Assembly: GCA_035946735.1 (NCBI GenBank)
Contig: DASYYZ010000004.1
Coordinates: 38,616-102,615, forward strand
DNA length: 64,000 nucleotides
Source of the DNA: Gp13-AA77 sp035946735
GTDB lineage: Bacteria > Acidobacteriota > Terriglobia > UBA7540
Direction of reading: 5' to 3'
The stretch's first letter is position 1, and each line of letters opens with the position of its first letter. Both the position numbers and the translations under genes were made by a program. This document shows, piece after piece, positions 1 to 8,703 of this stretch. The notes under the pieces were generated by a model that worked only from the letters and a program-made list of their open reading frames with translations, had not been told where the DNA came from and made no database searches.

Positions 1-489
1 GAACGGCGCTCCTGCAAAGCCGAGCAGCGGCAGATCAGTCCTGAGGGCGGCTCGTGTCCGGCGGATGCCCTCGAAAACGTATTCGAGCGCGCCCGGCTCC
101 GCCTCCCGCAACCTATTGACGTCCGCGGCGCTGCGGATCGCGGGAGTCACCTGCGGCCCATCGCCCTTCGAGTATTCGAGATCGAAGCCGAGGGGCTCGA
201 CGATCAGCAACAGATCCGCAAACAGGATGGCCGCGTCCACCCCGAGGCGCTCGGCCGCGCTGACCGTGACCTCCGCCACCAGGTCCGGGCTCTTGCACAA
301 TTCGAGAAAGGGCACTCGGGCGCGCAGCTCGCGATACTCCTTCATGTAGCGGCCTGCCTGACGCATCAGCCAGACCGGAGTCGCGTCCACCGGTTCGAGC
401 CGGCAGGCCTTGAGAAACCGCGACTGATGCCAAGGCTCGCGCTGCGCTTCAGATTGTTCAGATTGTACGGTGCCCAGCGGCGCCTTCAT
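1..489 (-). CDS. hemE: Uroporphyrinogen decarboxylase, 3' end beyond window
   Basis: Decarboxylates uroporphyrinogen III to coproporphyrinogen III in the cytoplasm, a step of haem synthesis. Reading the minus strand from an ATG at 489 gives 163 open codons running off the left edge. They contain the family's N-terminal signature PVWLMRQAGRYMKEYRE, with the active-site arginines, and later LLGFAGAPF. The start overlaps the hemG stop in an ATGA (486-489), so translation is probably coupled. It is the last visible gene of hemH-hemG-hemE. About half of a typical 340-350 residue protein is present. Family is certain; only the truncation limits the call. Confidence 0.95.
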   Translation of the reverse strand, partial: MKAPLGTVQSEQSEAQREPWHQSRFLKACRLEPVDATPVWLMRQAGRYMKEYRELRARVPFLELCKSPDLVAEVTVSAAERLGVDAAILFADLLLIVEPLGFDLEYSKGDGPQVTPAIRSAADVNRLREAEPGALEYVFEGIRRTRAALRTDLPLLGFAGAPF

Positions 490-1964
490 CGTGCTTCGAC
501 CTCTTGGGCGGGGGCTTGCACAACATCGGCAAGCACCTGCCGCGCCGCCGCTTCTCCGGTGCGAATCACGTCCGAGATTCCGATGCCCGAATAAGCGTTC
601 CCGGCCAGATGAAGCCCCGGATAGGTACGAACGCGCTCGGCAATCGCGCGGAGGCGCTCGGCGTGTCCGACGGTGTACTGGGCCATGGCACGCGGCCAGC
701 GATAGATTCGCCAGAAGAGAGGCTCATCCGCCAGGCCCAGGATCGAGCGCAACTCGGTGCGCGCGACGCGCAGAATCTCATCATCGCTCGCTTTCAGAAT
801 CTCGGGCTGGCGTGAGCCGCCCAGAAAGCAGCGCAGGAGGGCGCGTCTTGCCGGGGCGCGATGGTCGAATTTGGCGTGAACGAATGTGCAGGCCAGCAAG
901 CCGCGCTTCTCCGCGCGCGGCGCCAGAAATCCGAATCCGCGAGGCAGTCGCGACCGGACACGGCCATCGTAACCGAGAGCCACGGTCAGCGCGGAGTTGT
1001 AAGGGATGCTCGCAACTTGACCGGCCAACCCTCGATCGAGACCCGCGAGCACGTCGGCGCTCGCCCAAGCCGGCAGCGCGAGAATCACACTGTCGGCTTC
1101 GCGGATTGAGCCATCGTCGAAGATAAGACGGTAGCCATGGGCGAACCCCGAGCGCGCCTCCAGAGTCGCCACGCGCCTTCGCAATTCGATCCGCTCGCTT
1201 CCAATCCGGTTCGCCAGCATTTCAACCAGACTGCCAAGCCCCGCCCGCAGCGTCATGAAGATTGATCCCGGTTTCGCCGCGCCCATCTTCTTCCTCAGCG
1301 CGAGCGCCCCGCGTGTCAGGCTTCCGTACTCCACTTCCATGTGCCGGAAACGCGCCAGCACGGAATCCGCGCTAAGCTCGGCCGGATCGCCGCCATAGAC
1401 GCCGGCCACGAGCGGCTCCGTGATGTTCTCCAGCACGCCAAAATGCCGGGTGATAAAATCCTGTATCGATTCGTCACCGCCGGGCGCAGGGCCGCCAGGA
1501 GCGCGTCCCAGGAGCCACTCGCGGGCCATCGTCACTTTGCTCGCGAGCGGGATCAGCGGTGTCATCAACACCGGCCACAGTCGCGTGGGCACCATCAGCA
1601 TCAAACCTTCGGGAAATGGCTGAAGCCGCCCTTTGTGAAGAATGTAGGTGCGGCGCTCCGCATCGTTCGAGCCCATCAACTGCTCAGCGAGCCCAAGCTC
1701 GCGCGCCAGGGCGGCCGCCTCGGGCTTCTCGCGAAGAAAGCTGTCCGGGCCGGCCTCGATCAGGCAATCGTCAACGCGATCGGTGCGAATCACGCCGCCC
1801 ACGCGATCCCCAGCTTCGACCAGGATCTCGTCGATTGGTACGCCCTCGCCGCGCGCCTGACCAAGCCGGTAAGCGGCGGTGAGTCCGGCGATACCGCCAC
1901 CTACCACTACAATTCGGCGGTTTTGGTGGTCATGGAACATCGCCTTCATTCCTGATCGGTCCAT
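486..1964 (-). CDS. hemG: Protoporphyrinogen oxidase (FAD-dependent)
   Basis: Oxidises protoporphyrinogen IX to protoporphyrin IX, the step before iron insertion. The N-terminus holds the dinucleotide-binding motif RIVVVGGGIAGLTAAYRLG (about residues 17-35) and the C-terminus the FAD-contacting stretch HLAGNAYSGIGISDVIRTG, typical of the oxygen-dependent HemY/PPO type. From the ATG at 1964 the protein has 492 residues, a little over the family's 450-480. The frame stays open back to a TTG at 2021, which would overlap hemH; ATGs at 1949 and 1940 are also possible, so the exact start is uncertain. It lies between hemH and hemE in a minus-strand haem operon. Confidence 0.93.
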   Translation of the reverse strand: MDRSGMKAMFHDHQNRRIVVVGGGIAGLTAAYRLGQARGEGVPIDEILVEAGDRVGGVIRTDRVDDCLIEAGPDSFLREKPEAAALARELGLAEQLMGSNDAERRTYILHKGRLQPFPEGLMLMVPTRLWPVLMTPLIPLASKVTMAREWLLGRAPGGPAPGGDESIQDFITRHFGVLENITEPLVAGVYGGDPAELSADSVLARFRHMEVEYGSLTRGALALRKKMGAAKPGSIFMTLRAGLGSLVEMLANRIGSERIELRRRVATLEARSGFAHGYRLIFDDGSIREADSVILALPAWASADVLAGLDRGLAGQVASIPYNSALTVALGYDGRVRSRLPRGFGFLAPRAEKRGLLACTFVHAKFDHRAPARRALLRCFLGGSRQPEILKASDDEILRVARTELRSILGLADEPLFWRIYRWPRAMAQYTVGHAERLRAIAERVRTYPGLHLAGNAYSGIGISDVIRTGEAAARQVLADVVQAPAQEVEAR

Positions 1965-2001
1965 CGGTAATTGGCCACTGCAACCCTCCGCCACCGCCAA
2001 A

Positions 2002-2976
2002 TCACAAATCACCAATCGCAAATTGCAAATTCTTACGTGTGTTCACGAGGTCAGCCAAGGCATCGATGAAAAGCGGGCTGTCATTCAGCGACTCCGGCCG
2101 CGAAACCGTAATGCCCTTCGCCTGCCCGTGCCCGCGAAACACCACGTCAATGTCGTAAAGGATCTCGACGTGGTCGCACACAAACCCAACCGGCGCCACC
2201 ACAACGTGGCGATGACCCACCGTCGCAAGCCAATCGATCTCCGACTCCACGGTCGGACCGATCCACGGCTCTGGCGTCATTCCCTGGCTCTGAAACGCTA
2301 CGCTCCATTGCCCCCGTTCGAGTCCCAACGATTCGGCCACCAGCCGGGCGGTCTCACGCACTTGCTGCTCATAAGCATCGCCCTCGCGGATGGTCCTCTC
2401 CGGCACGCTGTGCGCTGTGAAAACGACGGGTACCGATCCCTCAGCTGCCGCTCCGGCGGACGCGAGCGCCGTCGCGAGGCGCTCGCGAAAGGCAGCGATG
2501 AGGCCCGGATAATCGTGCCAGCTTGCCACAAATGCGATGTCAAGGCCGGGCGCCGACCTCTGACGCGCTTCTTCCAGCGCCTGGCGGTACTGGCCCACGC
2601 TGGTGCGCGAATTCTGCGGCGCCAGGCAGACCGCGATCAGGCGCTCGATGCTATCCGCTGCGGCTTGTTTTAGCGCCTGGACGATGTATGGCCGCCAATT
2701 GCGCATGCCGACGTACACCGGCCGTTGCAGCCGTTCCCCGAGCGCCGCCGCCTGTCGAATCGTGAGCCGCGTGAGCGGCGAGGCTTCTCCAGGCGGGGCT
2801 CCGGGAAGTAAACTGACCAGGCGGTAGCGCGCTACGATTTCCTCCACAGCGGCCGCCGGCAAGGGCCGGCCATTGCGCAGGCTGAGCAGGAAGGCAGGGA
2901 CATCTTTCAGCCGGTCGGGCGCGCCGTGGGCAAGCAGGATCACGCCCCAGTTGGATTGGCTGCCGGAAAGCATCAT
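2002..2976 (-). CDS. hemH: Ferrochelatase
   Basis: Inserts ferrous iron into protoporphyrin IX to make protohaem. The catalytic histidine is visible in FTAHSVPERT (about residue 189), and the second metal-site region in VGFVCDHVEILYDID, with the conserved glutamate. The N-terminal ILLAHGAPD matches the family start. I chose the tandem ATGs at 2976/2973, directly after an AAAGG, over the longer TTG frame at 3009. The result, about 324 residues, is normal for the family. It is first of the three closely packed haem genes, with hemG starting near its stop. Confidence 0.94.
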   Translation of the reverse strand: MMLSGSQSNWGVILLAHGAPDRLKDVPAFLLSLRNGRPLPAAAVEEIVARYRLVSLLPGAPPGEASPLTRLTIRQAAALGERLQRPVYVGMRNWRPYIVQALKQAAADSIERLIAVCLAPQNSRTSVGQYRQALEEARQRSAPGLDIAFVASWHDYPGLIAAFRERLATALASAGAAAEGSVPVVFTAHSVPERTIREGDAYEQQVRETARLVAESLGLERGQWSVAFQSQGMTPEPWIGPTVESEIDWLATVGHRHVVVAPVGFVCDHVEILYDIDVVFRGHGQAKGITVSRPESLNDSPLFIDALADLVNTRKNLQFAIGDL

Positions 2977-3094
2977 CCTTTGACTATAGCAGCAGGCGCT
3001 CCCGAGCAACCATCGGGACCGTGCCCGAGGCTAGGCAAGTAGGCCGCCAGTTGAAAGACGGTGGCGAGACAATCCCGAAACGGCCTTATTGCTT

Positions 3095-4231
3095 CTAAGG
3101 CTGCGATATCGTGGCCTGATACATGGCGTCCAGCAGGTCCTGGGAGTGGCCGTCGTAGTCAGCGTCCAAGGACCACAGGAAGGTGCCGCCGAGACCCCGC
3201 GTCCACACTGAATAGGTCACTCGGTTCCATGTCGAGAGCGAATCGTCGTAGGTGATGAACCCCAGGTTCCCGTCGGACCTTAGCAGGTAAGGCACCTTGG
3301 CAAAGGGATCCAAATAGCTCGTCCATCCCAGCTTGTTGATTCGCTGCTTGATGAACGTCCCGTAGTTCTCGGAGAGTACCGTGTTGGCGCAGTTTGTACA
3401 ATTGCCAAAGAGGTAGTCCACGTTTTCATAGAAGTATCCGTAGAAGGGAGTGCCCATGTTCAGCTTTTGCCCTGGAATCCCATTCTGGATCAGGTAAATG
3501 TCAGCGGCTTGCTGAACGCTGCCCCCAGGACTGCACTCGTAGGGCTGGGGATTGCGAGGATCGGTGAAGATGGGCGAGTTGAGCTGGGCGTCGTCCGTCC
3601 AGGGTCCGGCGCAGTCATACATCATGATGTTGAAGTAGTCCACCAGGAATTGGGTCTCGGGGAAATCGTACCCCCATCCTCCCCACGGCGGCACGTCAGC
3701 GGAAAGCAGGTATTCGGGCGAAGGGAAGGTTTGGCGGAGCGCCTCGAAGAGCGCCAGGAAGGTGCTGCGGCCCATCTGACCTCCGGGATATTCCCAGTCG
3801 ATGTCAACCCCGTCGTAGCCGTTGTTCTTGATGAAGGTGTCGAGATTGCCGATCAGCACACCGAGCACCCCGGGCTTCTCGAGCGCAGGAAAATCGCCTC
3901 CCAGGAGCAAAAGAACCTTAACGCCGGCGGCGTGCGCGTTGGTGATCAGCTCCGGTTCGTAAAATCCCTCGGGCACGACGAGAGTTCCCGTGGTGTCGAA
4001 GCTGACTCCGGCGTGATTGATATGCGTCAGCTCGTTGAAAGGAATTTGGGCTGAGCTGTAGGGCGGCGTTTGCGACCGGCTCCAGTAGCCGTAGTCGCCG
4101 ATCAGGCGCTTGCGGAGTTCGTTCGCTTGGCGCGGCGCCTGGGCAAGTGCCGCCGGATTCCCGGTGAGAGATGCGAGCGAAACCATCACGAGCCCGGCAT
4201 AGCCTGGCAGTATCTGGCGACGAAGCTTCAT
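3095..4231 (-). CDS. Exported glycoside hydrolase family 18 (chitinase-like)
   Basis: Predicted to hydrolyse beta-1,4-N-acetylglucosamine linkages in chitin or related glycans outside the cytoplasm. The GH18 catalytic signature DGVDIDWE is present at about residues 140-147, the last Glu being the acid/base. The TIM-barrel strand LLLLGGDF precedes it and LGGTFLWSLDADY closes the barrel. The first 30 residues form a basic-hydrophobic signal peptide ending near ALAQA. The start is fixed by an AGGAGGT six bases before the ATG at 4231, although the frame is open to 4264. No carbohydrate-binding module is seen in the 378 residues. Substrate (chitin or peptidoglycan/glycoprotein) cannot be decided. 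Confidence 0.88.
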   Translation of the reverse strand: MKLRRQILPGYAGLVMVSLASLTGNPAALAQAPRQANELRKRLIGDYGYWSRSQTPPYSSAQIPFNELTHINHAGVSFDTTGTLVVPEGFYEPELITNAHAAGVKVLLLLGGDFPALEKPGVLGVLIGNLDTFIKNNGYDGVDIDWEYPGGQMGRSTFLALFEALRQTFPSPEYLLSADVPPWGGWGYDFPETQFLVDYFNIMMYDCAGPWTDDAQLNSPIFTDPRNPQPYECSPGGSVQQAADIYLIQNGIPGQKLNMGTPFYGYFYENVDYLFGNCTNCANTVLSENYGTFIKQRINKLGWTSYLDPFAKVPYLLRSDGNLGFITYDDSLSTWNRVTYSVWTRGLGGTFLWSLDADYDGHSQDLLDAMYQATISQP

Positions 4232-4413
4232 ATATCCACCTCCTGGCCGGGTCTGAGTGTACACCCCGGCGCTTCGATTGGGAAAGATGAAGGTATCTCG
4301 ACGCCGCCAGGGTCCTCTTCCTCTTCAGGCCCTGGGCCGGACTGCTCTACACGGTCCTCTGAGTGCGCGGCCTTGCGGCCGACTTGACTAGCACCATAGG
4401 CTACGCTGTCGTC

Positions 4414-4442
4414 TTGACAGTCCCGCGGTCCGGCACTATGCT
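4414..4442 (+). promoter_or_regulatory. Sigma-70-type promoter upstream of lpxI
   Basis: TTGACA at 4414-4419 and TATGCT at 4437-4442 are separated by exactly 17 bases. The pair points at lpxI, whose GTG lies 69 bases downstream of the -10 element. The rest of the 280-base gap between the chitinase start and lpxI shows nothing else I recognise. Confidence 0.6.
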
Positions 4443-4510
4443 GATTCATCATTTGGTCCGCAGATCAGGAGCAATCAGCGGCATCCGGCTGGACTCGACA
4501 AGGAAAATGA

Positions 4511-5353
4511 GTGACTGAACCGAAAGTCTCACGAGATCGACCGCCACTGGCCGCCCGAAGCCGTCTCGCCGTGATTGCCGGCAACGGACGATTTCCCTTC
4601 CTTGTGGCCGAGGCCGCCCGCGAACAGGGAATCGATCCGGTCGTATTCGCCATCCGTGAGGAAGCATCGCCGGAGCTGGCCCGGACGGTCTCAACTTGTC
4701 ATTGGCTGAGCCTCGGCGAGCTGGCGCGCCTCTTTGAACTGCTCGAGGCGGAGCAGGTGGGCCGCGTGCTGTTGGCCGGACAGGTGAAGCACGCTCAGCT
4801 CTACAGCGGGATTCCTCCCGATGGCCTGGTGCGCGGCGCTCTCGAAAGCCTTGACCGCAAGAATACCGACGCGCTGATCGGCGCTTTCGTTCAGATGCTG
4901 GAAGCGCAGGGGATTCAGGTGATGGATTCCACGCTGTTCCTGAAGCCGCTGCTGCCCGAGCCCGGTCTGCTGACGCGGCGCGGCCTCGACGAGCGCGAAG
5001 CGGCCGACGTGGAATACGGCTACGAGATCGCCCGCCAGATCGCCGCGCTCGACATCGGCCAGACGGTGGTGGTGGCGGACCGGGCCTGCGTGGCCGTGGA
5101 GGCCATGGAAGGCACGGACGCCGCCATCGAGCGCGCCGCAAAGCTCGGAAACGGGAAGCGCCTCGCAGTCGTCAAAGTCAGCAAGGCCGACATGCGCTTT
5201 GATGTACCCGTGGTCGGCCTCACGACGATCCAGGTGATGGATCGGGCCAACGCGCGCGCGCTCGCCATTGACGCGGGCAGAACGCTGTTGTTCGAACGGC
5301 AGCGGCTGATTGAAGAAGCGGATCGCTGCGGAATCGCGATCGTGGCGGTCTAG
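4511..5353 (+). CDS. lpxI: UDP-2,3-diacylglucosamine diphosphatase, LpxI family
   Basis: Hydrolyses UDP-2,3-diacylglucosamine to lipid X and UMP in lipid A synthesis, the LpxH-independent route. The full DUF1009 (LpxI) architecture is visible: RLAVIAGNGRFPFLVAEAA near the N-terminus, VGRVLLAGQVKHAQLY, DRKNTDALIGAF, and the C-terminal VADRACVAVEAMEGTDAAI and FDVPVVGLTTIQVM. At 280 residues the length is normal. The start is GTG with AAGGA upstream; the nearby ATG at 4507 hits a stop at once. LpxI is often followed by a Gfo/Idh/MocA oxidoreductase, and here that gene (6391) is separated from it by a toxin-antitoxin array, suggesting a later insertion. Confidence 0.93.
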   Translation: MTEPKVSRDRPPLAARSRLAVIAGNGRFPFLVAEAAREQGIDPVVFAIREEASPELARTVSTCHWLSLGELARLFELLEAEQVGRVLLAGQVKHAQLYSGIPPDGLVRGALESLDRKNTDALIGAFVQMLEAQGIQVMDSTLFLKPLLPEPGLLTRRGLDEREAADVEYGYEIARQIAALDIGQTVVVADRACVAVEAMEGTDAAIERAAKLGNGKRLAVVKVSKADMRFDVPVVGLTTIQVMDRANARALAIDAGRTLLFERQRLIEEADRCGIAIVAV

Positions 5354-5383
5354 AAATTGTCGATTTTCGATTGACGATTGATT

Positions 5384-5554
5384 ATGAGCAGAAACAGCGC
5401 AGTTGCGTCCGCGGAAGAAGAGTGGAACCAGGAGATTGCGCGCCGAATCGAGGAGTTGGATTCAGGTAAGGTCAAACCGATTCCGTGGGAAGACGCTCGA
5501 CGTCAAGTCTCAGCAATTCTCGACCCCAGAGAAGTCGAGCCGTTCGAAACTTGA
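5384..5554 (+). pseudogene. Truncated copy of the adjacent antitoxin gene
   Basis: A 56-residue frame (start ATG, stop TGA) missing from longer ORF lists. Its residues 11-46 (EEEWNQEIARRIEELDSGKVKPIPWEDARRQVSAIL, quoted here only by its ends EEEWNQ and QVSAIL) correspond nearly one for one to the C-terminal half of the antitoxin at 5824-6072. The N-terminal half of that family is absent. It therefore looks like the relic of a duplicated antitoxin, possibly still translated. No toxin follows it directly. Confidence 0.6.
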
Positions 5555-5585
5555 GCTTCGGCGTCGTGCGAACCAGGAGTAGCGG

Positions 5586-5819
5586 ATGCGATTCTACTCA
5601 TTTCAGATCGTTATCAAAAAGGAACCCGAGGACGACGGCTATTTCGCCTATAGCCCGACAGTTCCGGGCTGCTTCAGCAACGGGAAGACCATCGAAGAGG
5701 CGCGCCGCAATGTCCGCGAGGCGATCGAGCAACACATGGCGAGTTTCCTGGCCCATGGTCAGTCAGTCCCTCAGGATGATCGCCCGGTGCACGTCGAGGA
5801 GCTTACGGGGGTAAAATAG
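5586..5819 (+). CDS. HicB-family antitoxin-like protein, no HicA beside it
   Basis: A 77-residue protein with the HicB fold pattern: an edge strand (YSFQIVIKKE), the core motif DGYFAYSPTVPGCFSNGKTIEEA, then the helix NVREAIEQHM. HicB proteins normally neutralise the HicA mRNA interferase. No HicA-like ORF is found on either side: upstream is the truncated antitoxin, and downstream by 4 bases is the antitoxin of a different system. It also lacks the C-terminal ribbon-helix-helix domain found on longer HicBs. It may be an orphan antitoxin or a member of the DUF1902/HicB-like group with another role. Confidence 0.7.
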   Translation: MRFYSFQIVIKKEPEDDGYFAYSPTVPGCFSNGKTIEEARRNVREAIEQHMASFLAHGQSVPQDDRPVHVEELTGVK

Positions 5820-5823
5820 CGAG

Positions 5824-6072
5824 ATGAACCAGGAACTTAGCGATGAAGTATCGGAGTTGCTGAAGAGAGCCCTTGGGCTTCCTCCTGAGGTGCGCGCGGC
5901 TTTGGCCGGTTCACTTCTCGCGAGCATAGATGAGGCCGTGGATGCGACGGCGGAGGAGGAGTGGAGCCGGGAAATTGCGCGCCGCATTGAGGAATTGGAT
6001 TCCGGCCGGGTGAAACCCATTCCCTGGGGTGAAGCACGCCGTCAAATCTCAGCAATCCTCAATGGCCACTAA
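5824..6072 (+). CDS. Addiction module antitoxin (TIGR02574-like)
   Basis: An 82-residue antitoxin of the putative addiction module component family. The N-terminus has an LSDEVSELLKRALGLPPEVRAALAGSLLASID helix pair, and the C-terminus EEEWSREIARRIEELDSG followed by VKPIPWGEARRQI, the segment expected to wrap the partner toxin. It starts 4 bases after the HicB-like gene, and its last 11 bases overlap the toxin ORF at 6062, so the pair is co-translated. The C-terminal half is duplicated at 5384-5554. Confidence 0.8.
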   Translation: MNQELSDEVSELLKRALGLPPEVRAALAGSLLASIDEAVDATAEEEWSREIARRIEELDSGRVKPIPWGEARRQISAILNGH

Positions 6073-6361
6073 GCCGGTCGAAATCCATCCCGAGGCTCTT
6101 GAGGAACTGAGCGGCGCCTTGACCTGGTATCTCGAACGCAGCCAAACAGCCGCTGTCAGGTTTGCTGCCGAAGTGGAGCGGGCAATCGAGCTCGTAAGCG
6201 AGTCACCACGACGCTGGCCAACCAGTGAGCATGCAACGCGGAAGTTCGTCCTCCCGCGCTTTCCATTTGCAATTGTGTACCGCGAAAGAGAGACGGCTGT
6301 GCAGGTGTTGGCCGTTGCCCACGGGCACAGGCGCCCCGGGTACTGGAGAGGACGGGTGTGA
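6062..6361 (+). CDS. RelE/ParE-family toxin
   Basis: A 99-residue small toxin of the plasmid-stabilisation (RelE/ParE) superfamily. Visible features are VEIHPEALEELSGALTWYLERS at the N-terminus, the helix FAAEVERAIELVSESPRRWP, and the C-terminal strands KFVLPRFPFAIVYRE and VQVLAVAHGHRRPGYW. Targets in this family are either mRNA on the ribosome or DNA gyrase, and sequence alone does not settle which. ATG 6062, overlapping the antitoxin by 11 bases, fits the family's length better than the longer frame from 6029. Confidence 0.82.
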   Translation: MATKPVEIHPEALEELSGALTWYLERSQTAAVRFAAEVERAIELVSESPRRWPTSEHATRKFVLPRFPFAIVYRERETAVQVLAVAHGHRRPGYWRGRV

Positions 6362-6390
6362 TTGCACCGGCTTACTGAGGCCACTGACTG

Positions 6391-7386
6391 ATGACGTCCT
6401 GGAGCAGGCTTCCGGTTGCGGTGATCGGCGTGGGCGAGCACGGCAAGCACCACGCGCGCATCCTGGCCGAGCTGCCGGAGGCCGAGCTCGCAGGGATTTA
6501 CGATACGAATCGCGAGCGTGCGAGCGCACTGGCAAACGAACTGGGATGCCGCTCATTCAATAGCCTGGAAGAAGCCTTAAGCTCGGTGAAGGCGGCGAGC
6601 GTAGTGATCCCGACCACGGATCACGCGCAGGTGGCTTATCAAGCTTTCGACGCCGGCGTGGACGTCCTGCTGGAAAAGCCGATCAGCCGCACGGTGGATG
6701 AGGCGAGCGAAATAGTGGAACGGGCGGAGCGCCAAAAGCGAATCCTACAAGTGGGTCATCTGGAGCGCTTCAATCCCGGCGTCGTTGCTGCCAGGAAGGT
6801 CACCCGCAATCCTATGTTCTTCGAGGTCCACCGGCTAGGGGTATTCAGCAGCCGCAGTCTCGACGTGGACGTGGTGTTTGACCTGATGATCCACGACCTC
6901 GATTTGGTGTTGTGGATGGTGGAGTCGCCCGTGCGGGACGTGCGGGCGGTGGGCCTGGCCGTGCTCTCGGACAAGGTGGACATTGCCAACGCCAGGGTGG
7001 AGTTTGAGAACGGCGCTGTGGCCAATCTCACGGCAAGCCGGGTGAGCACAGAGAAGGTCCGCAAGTTTCGCTATTTTCAGCCGAGCGAGTACATCTCGGT
7101 GGATTTCGCGCGACGGGACGCTCTATTGATTCGCGTAGACCGCAGCAAGGCGAATCCCGAAATCGGCTTCGAAAAGCTGGCGACAGATCCGGCGGACCCG
7201 CTGCGCGCCGAAATCCAGGATTTCCTTGAATGCGTAAAGACGCGCCGGCCGCCGCTGGTGGGCGGGGGCGAGGGACGGGCCGCACTGGCATTGGCCGAAA
7301 GGGTGATGAATTGCATCGAACATCACGCAGAGCAGGTCCAAATGCACCTGGGTGGGCGGGCGCTAGGCCAGCCCGGAGAGAGCTAA
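6391..7386 (+). CDS. Gfo/Idh/MocA-family oxidoreductase
   Basis: A 331-residue NAD(P)-dependent dehydrogenase of the Gfo/Idh/MocA family. The Rossmann motif VAVIGVGEHGKHHARIL is at residues 8-24, the conserved VLLEKPIS (substrate/cofactor lysine) near residue 92-99, and HLERFNPGVVAARK plus DLMIHDLDLVLW follow in the C-terminal domain. Members linked to lpxI act on nucleotide- or lipid A-type sugars in several bacteria; that link to lpxI here is inference from position. It begins 30 bases after the toxin gene. The substrate is unknown. Confidence 0.85.
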   Translation: MTSWSRLPVAVIGVGEHGKHHARILAELPEAELAGIYDTNRERASALANELGCRSFNSLEEALSSVKAASVVIPTTDHAQVAYQAFDAGVDVLLEKPISRTVDEASEIVERAERQKRILQVGHLERFNPGVVAARKVTRNPMFFEVHRLGVFSSRSLDVDVVFDLMIHDLDLVLWMVESPVRDVRAVGLAVLSDKVDIANARVEFENGAVANLTASRVSTEKVRKFRYFQPSEYISVDFARRDALLIRVDRSKANPEIGFEKLATDPADPLRAEIQDFLECVKTRRPPLVGGGEGRAALALAERVMNCIEHHAEQVQMHLGGRALGQPGES

Positions 7387-7479
7387 AGCAGCGGTGCTCA
7401 AGTATGGCAGCTGTTATCCGGCCTGTTAGAGCGTAGAATCAGTTGTCGACGGGATCAGCAGGTCGTCAGGGACAACCTC

Positions 7480-8586
7480 TTGGAATTTTTGAAGATAACT
7501 CCTGAACTCGATTTGGAGCCTCGCGAACGCGAGTCCACCGGTCAACTGGGACTCTGGGACCGGCTGGAGGCAGCGCCGCTGATCCCGAAGCGGCCTGTCG
7601 ACGTCAATCTGCTGATTGAGCTCGAACCGGAGGCCAGCCGGTGGCGCTTGCGCACCGTGTTCCTGGGGTCGATCCTGCTCCACCTTCTGATCCTCGCCCT
7701 GCTTTACGCCGGCTCCGGCTACATTCGCCGCCAGCAGGAACTCGTTGCACTGGAAGCGCAGAATAAGCGGCCCGAGCCTATGTTCCTGTACCTTCCGCCC
7801 GATCTCGAGAAGAAGCTCCAGCAGAAGCCCAAGACGTCGATGCTCTCGGATAAGGATCGTCTGGCGCGGGGCAAAGCGCCGGTGGTGGTTCCTCAAGCGC
7901 CTGAGGTGCCTTATTCCAAGGGCAACACGCCACTGCCCGAAATCGCCGGCGGGCAGCCCAAGGTTGCCGCCCCACCGTCGCCTCCTGCACAACCCAAACA
8001 GCAGGCGAAGGCCGATCAGGGCAACCAACAAGCGAACTCCGCCCCAAAACAGTCGGATGATGCGCTCAAGCTGGAGGACGTTCCCAAGCCGCCGTCTTCG
8101 CCCGGTCAGTTGGCCCTGGCGACCCCCGAGGAAGCAATCCAGCAGTCGTTACAGGCTGCGGCGCGCGCCAGTAGAGCCCAGGGCCGGGTTCCGGGCCCGG
8201 GGGATTCGATGGGCCAGTTCAACAATCCCAATTCGAACTACTCCCTGGAGGGCCCCCAGATTCTTTCGGACACGCAGGGTGTGGACTTCGGTCCCTATCT
8301 GGCGCGCATCGTGGAAGTGGTCCGCCAGAATTGGTACCACTTGATGCCGGAGTCGGCGCGTCTCGGCCAGAAGGGCCGAGTGGCGCTGCAATTCGCCATT
8401 CAGAAAGATGGCAGGGTGCTGGAGGTAGATCCGGTAGTCTCTTCGGGATCGAACGCGCTGGACGGCGCCGCCAAGGCCGCCATCGACTTGTCGATTCCAT
8501 TTCCTCCCCTGCCGGAGGAATTCAAGGGAAATGACCTGAAGTTGCGATTCATCTTCCTCTACAATCTGGGCTATGGCCCGCAATGA
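7480..8586 (+). CDS. TonB-like energy transducer
   Basis: A 368-residue inner-membrane-anchored protein. A single membrane segment (about residues 60-80, VFLGSILLHLLILALLYAG) follows a 60-residue cytoplasmic part. Next comes a proline/lysine/glutamine-rich periplasmic spacer (about 100-220) and a C-terminal TonB domain with VALQFAIQKDGRVLEVDPVVSSGSNALDGAA. TonB proteins pass proton-motive energy to outer-membrane receptors. The start is TTG, and no ATG fits. It overlaps the longest possible miaA frame, but the real miaA start is further down. No ExbB/ExbD is present in the window. Confidence 0.85.
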   Translation: MEFLKITPELDLEPRERESTGQLGLWDRLEAAPLIPKRPVDVNLLIELEPEASRWRLRTVFLGSILLHLLILALLYAGSGYIRRQQELVALEAQNKRPEPMFLYLPPDLEKKLQQKPKTSMLSDKDRLARGKAPVVVPQAPEVPYSKGNTPLPEIAGGQPKVAAPPSPPAQPKQQAKADQGNQQANSAPKQSDDALKLEDVPKPPSSPGQLALATPEEAIQQSLQAAARASRAQGRVPGPGDSMGQFNNPNSNYSLEGPQILSDTQGVDFGPYLARIVEVVRQNWYHLMPESARLGQKGRVALQFAIQKDGRVLEVDPVVSSGSNALDGAAKAAIDLSIPFPPLPEEFKGNDLKLRFIFLYNLGYGPQ

Positions 8587-8703
8587 CGCTTTTAGGAGAT
8601 TTTCAGCCCCCGCCGAAGGTATGGATCCAGGATGACCAGTTTCGCGGGGGCTCTTTCCAGGAAAGTTTACAGCATTGTGACAAGTCCGGGCCGTCCGACG
8701 AAT

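Noticed and set aside
486..1126. Plus-strand frames of up to 218 codons opposite hemG (470-1126 and shorter ones)
   Set aside because: They lie antisense to a clear protoporphyrinogen oxidase and encode Arg/Ala/Pro-rich sequence without family features.
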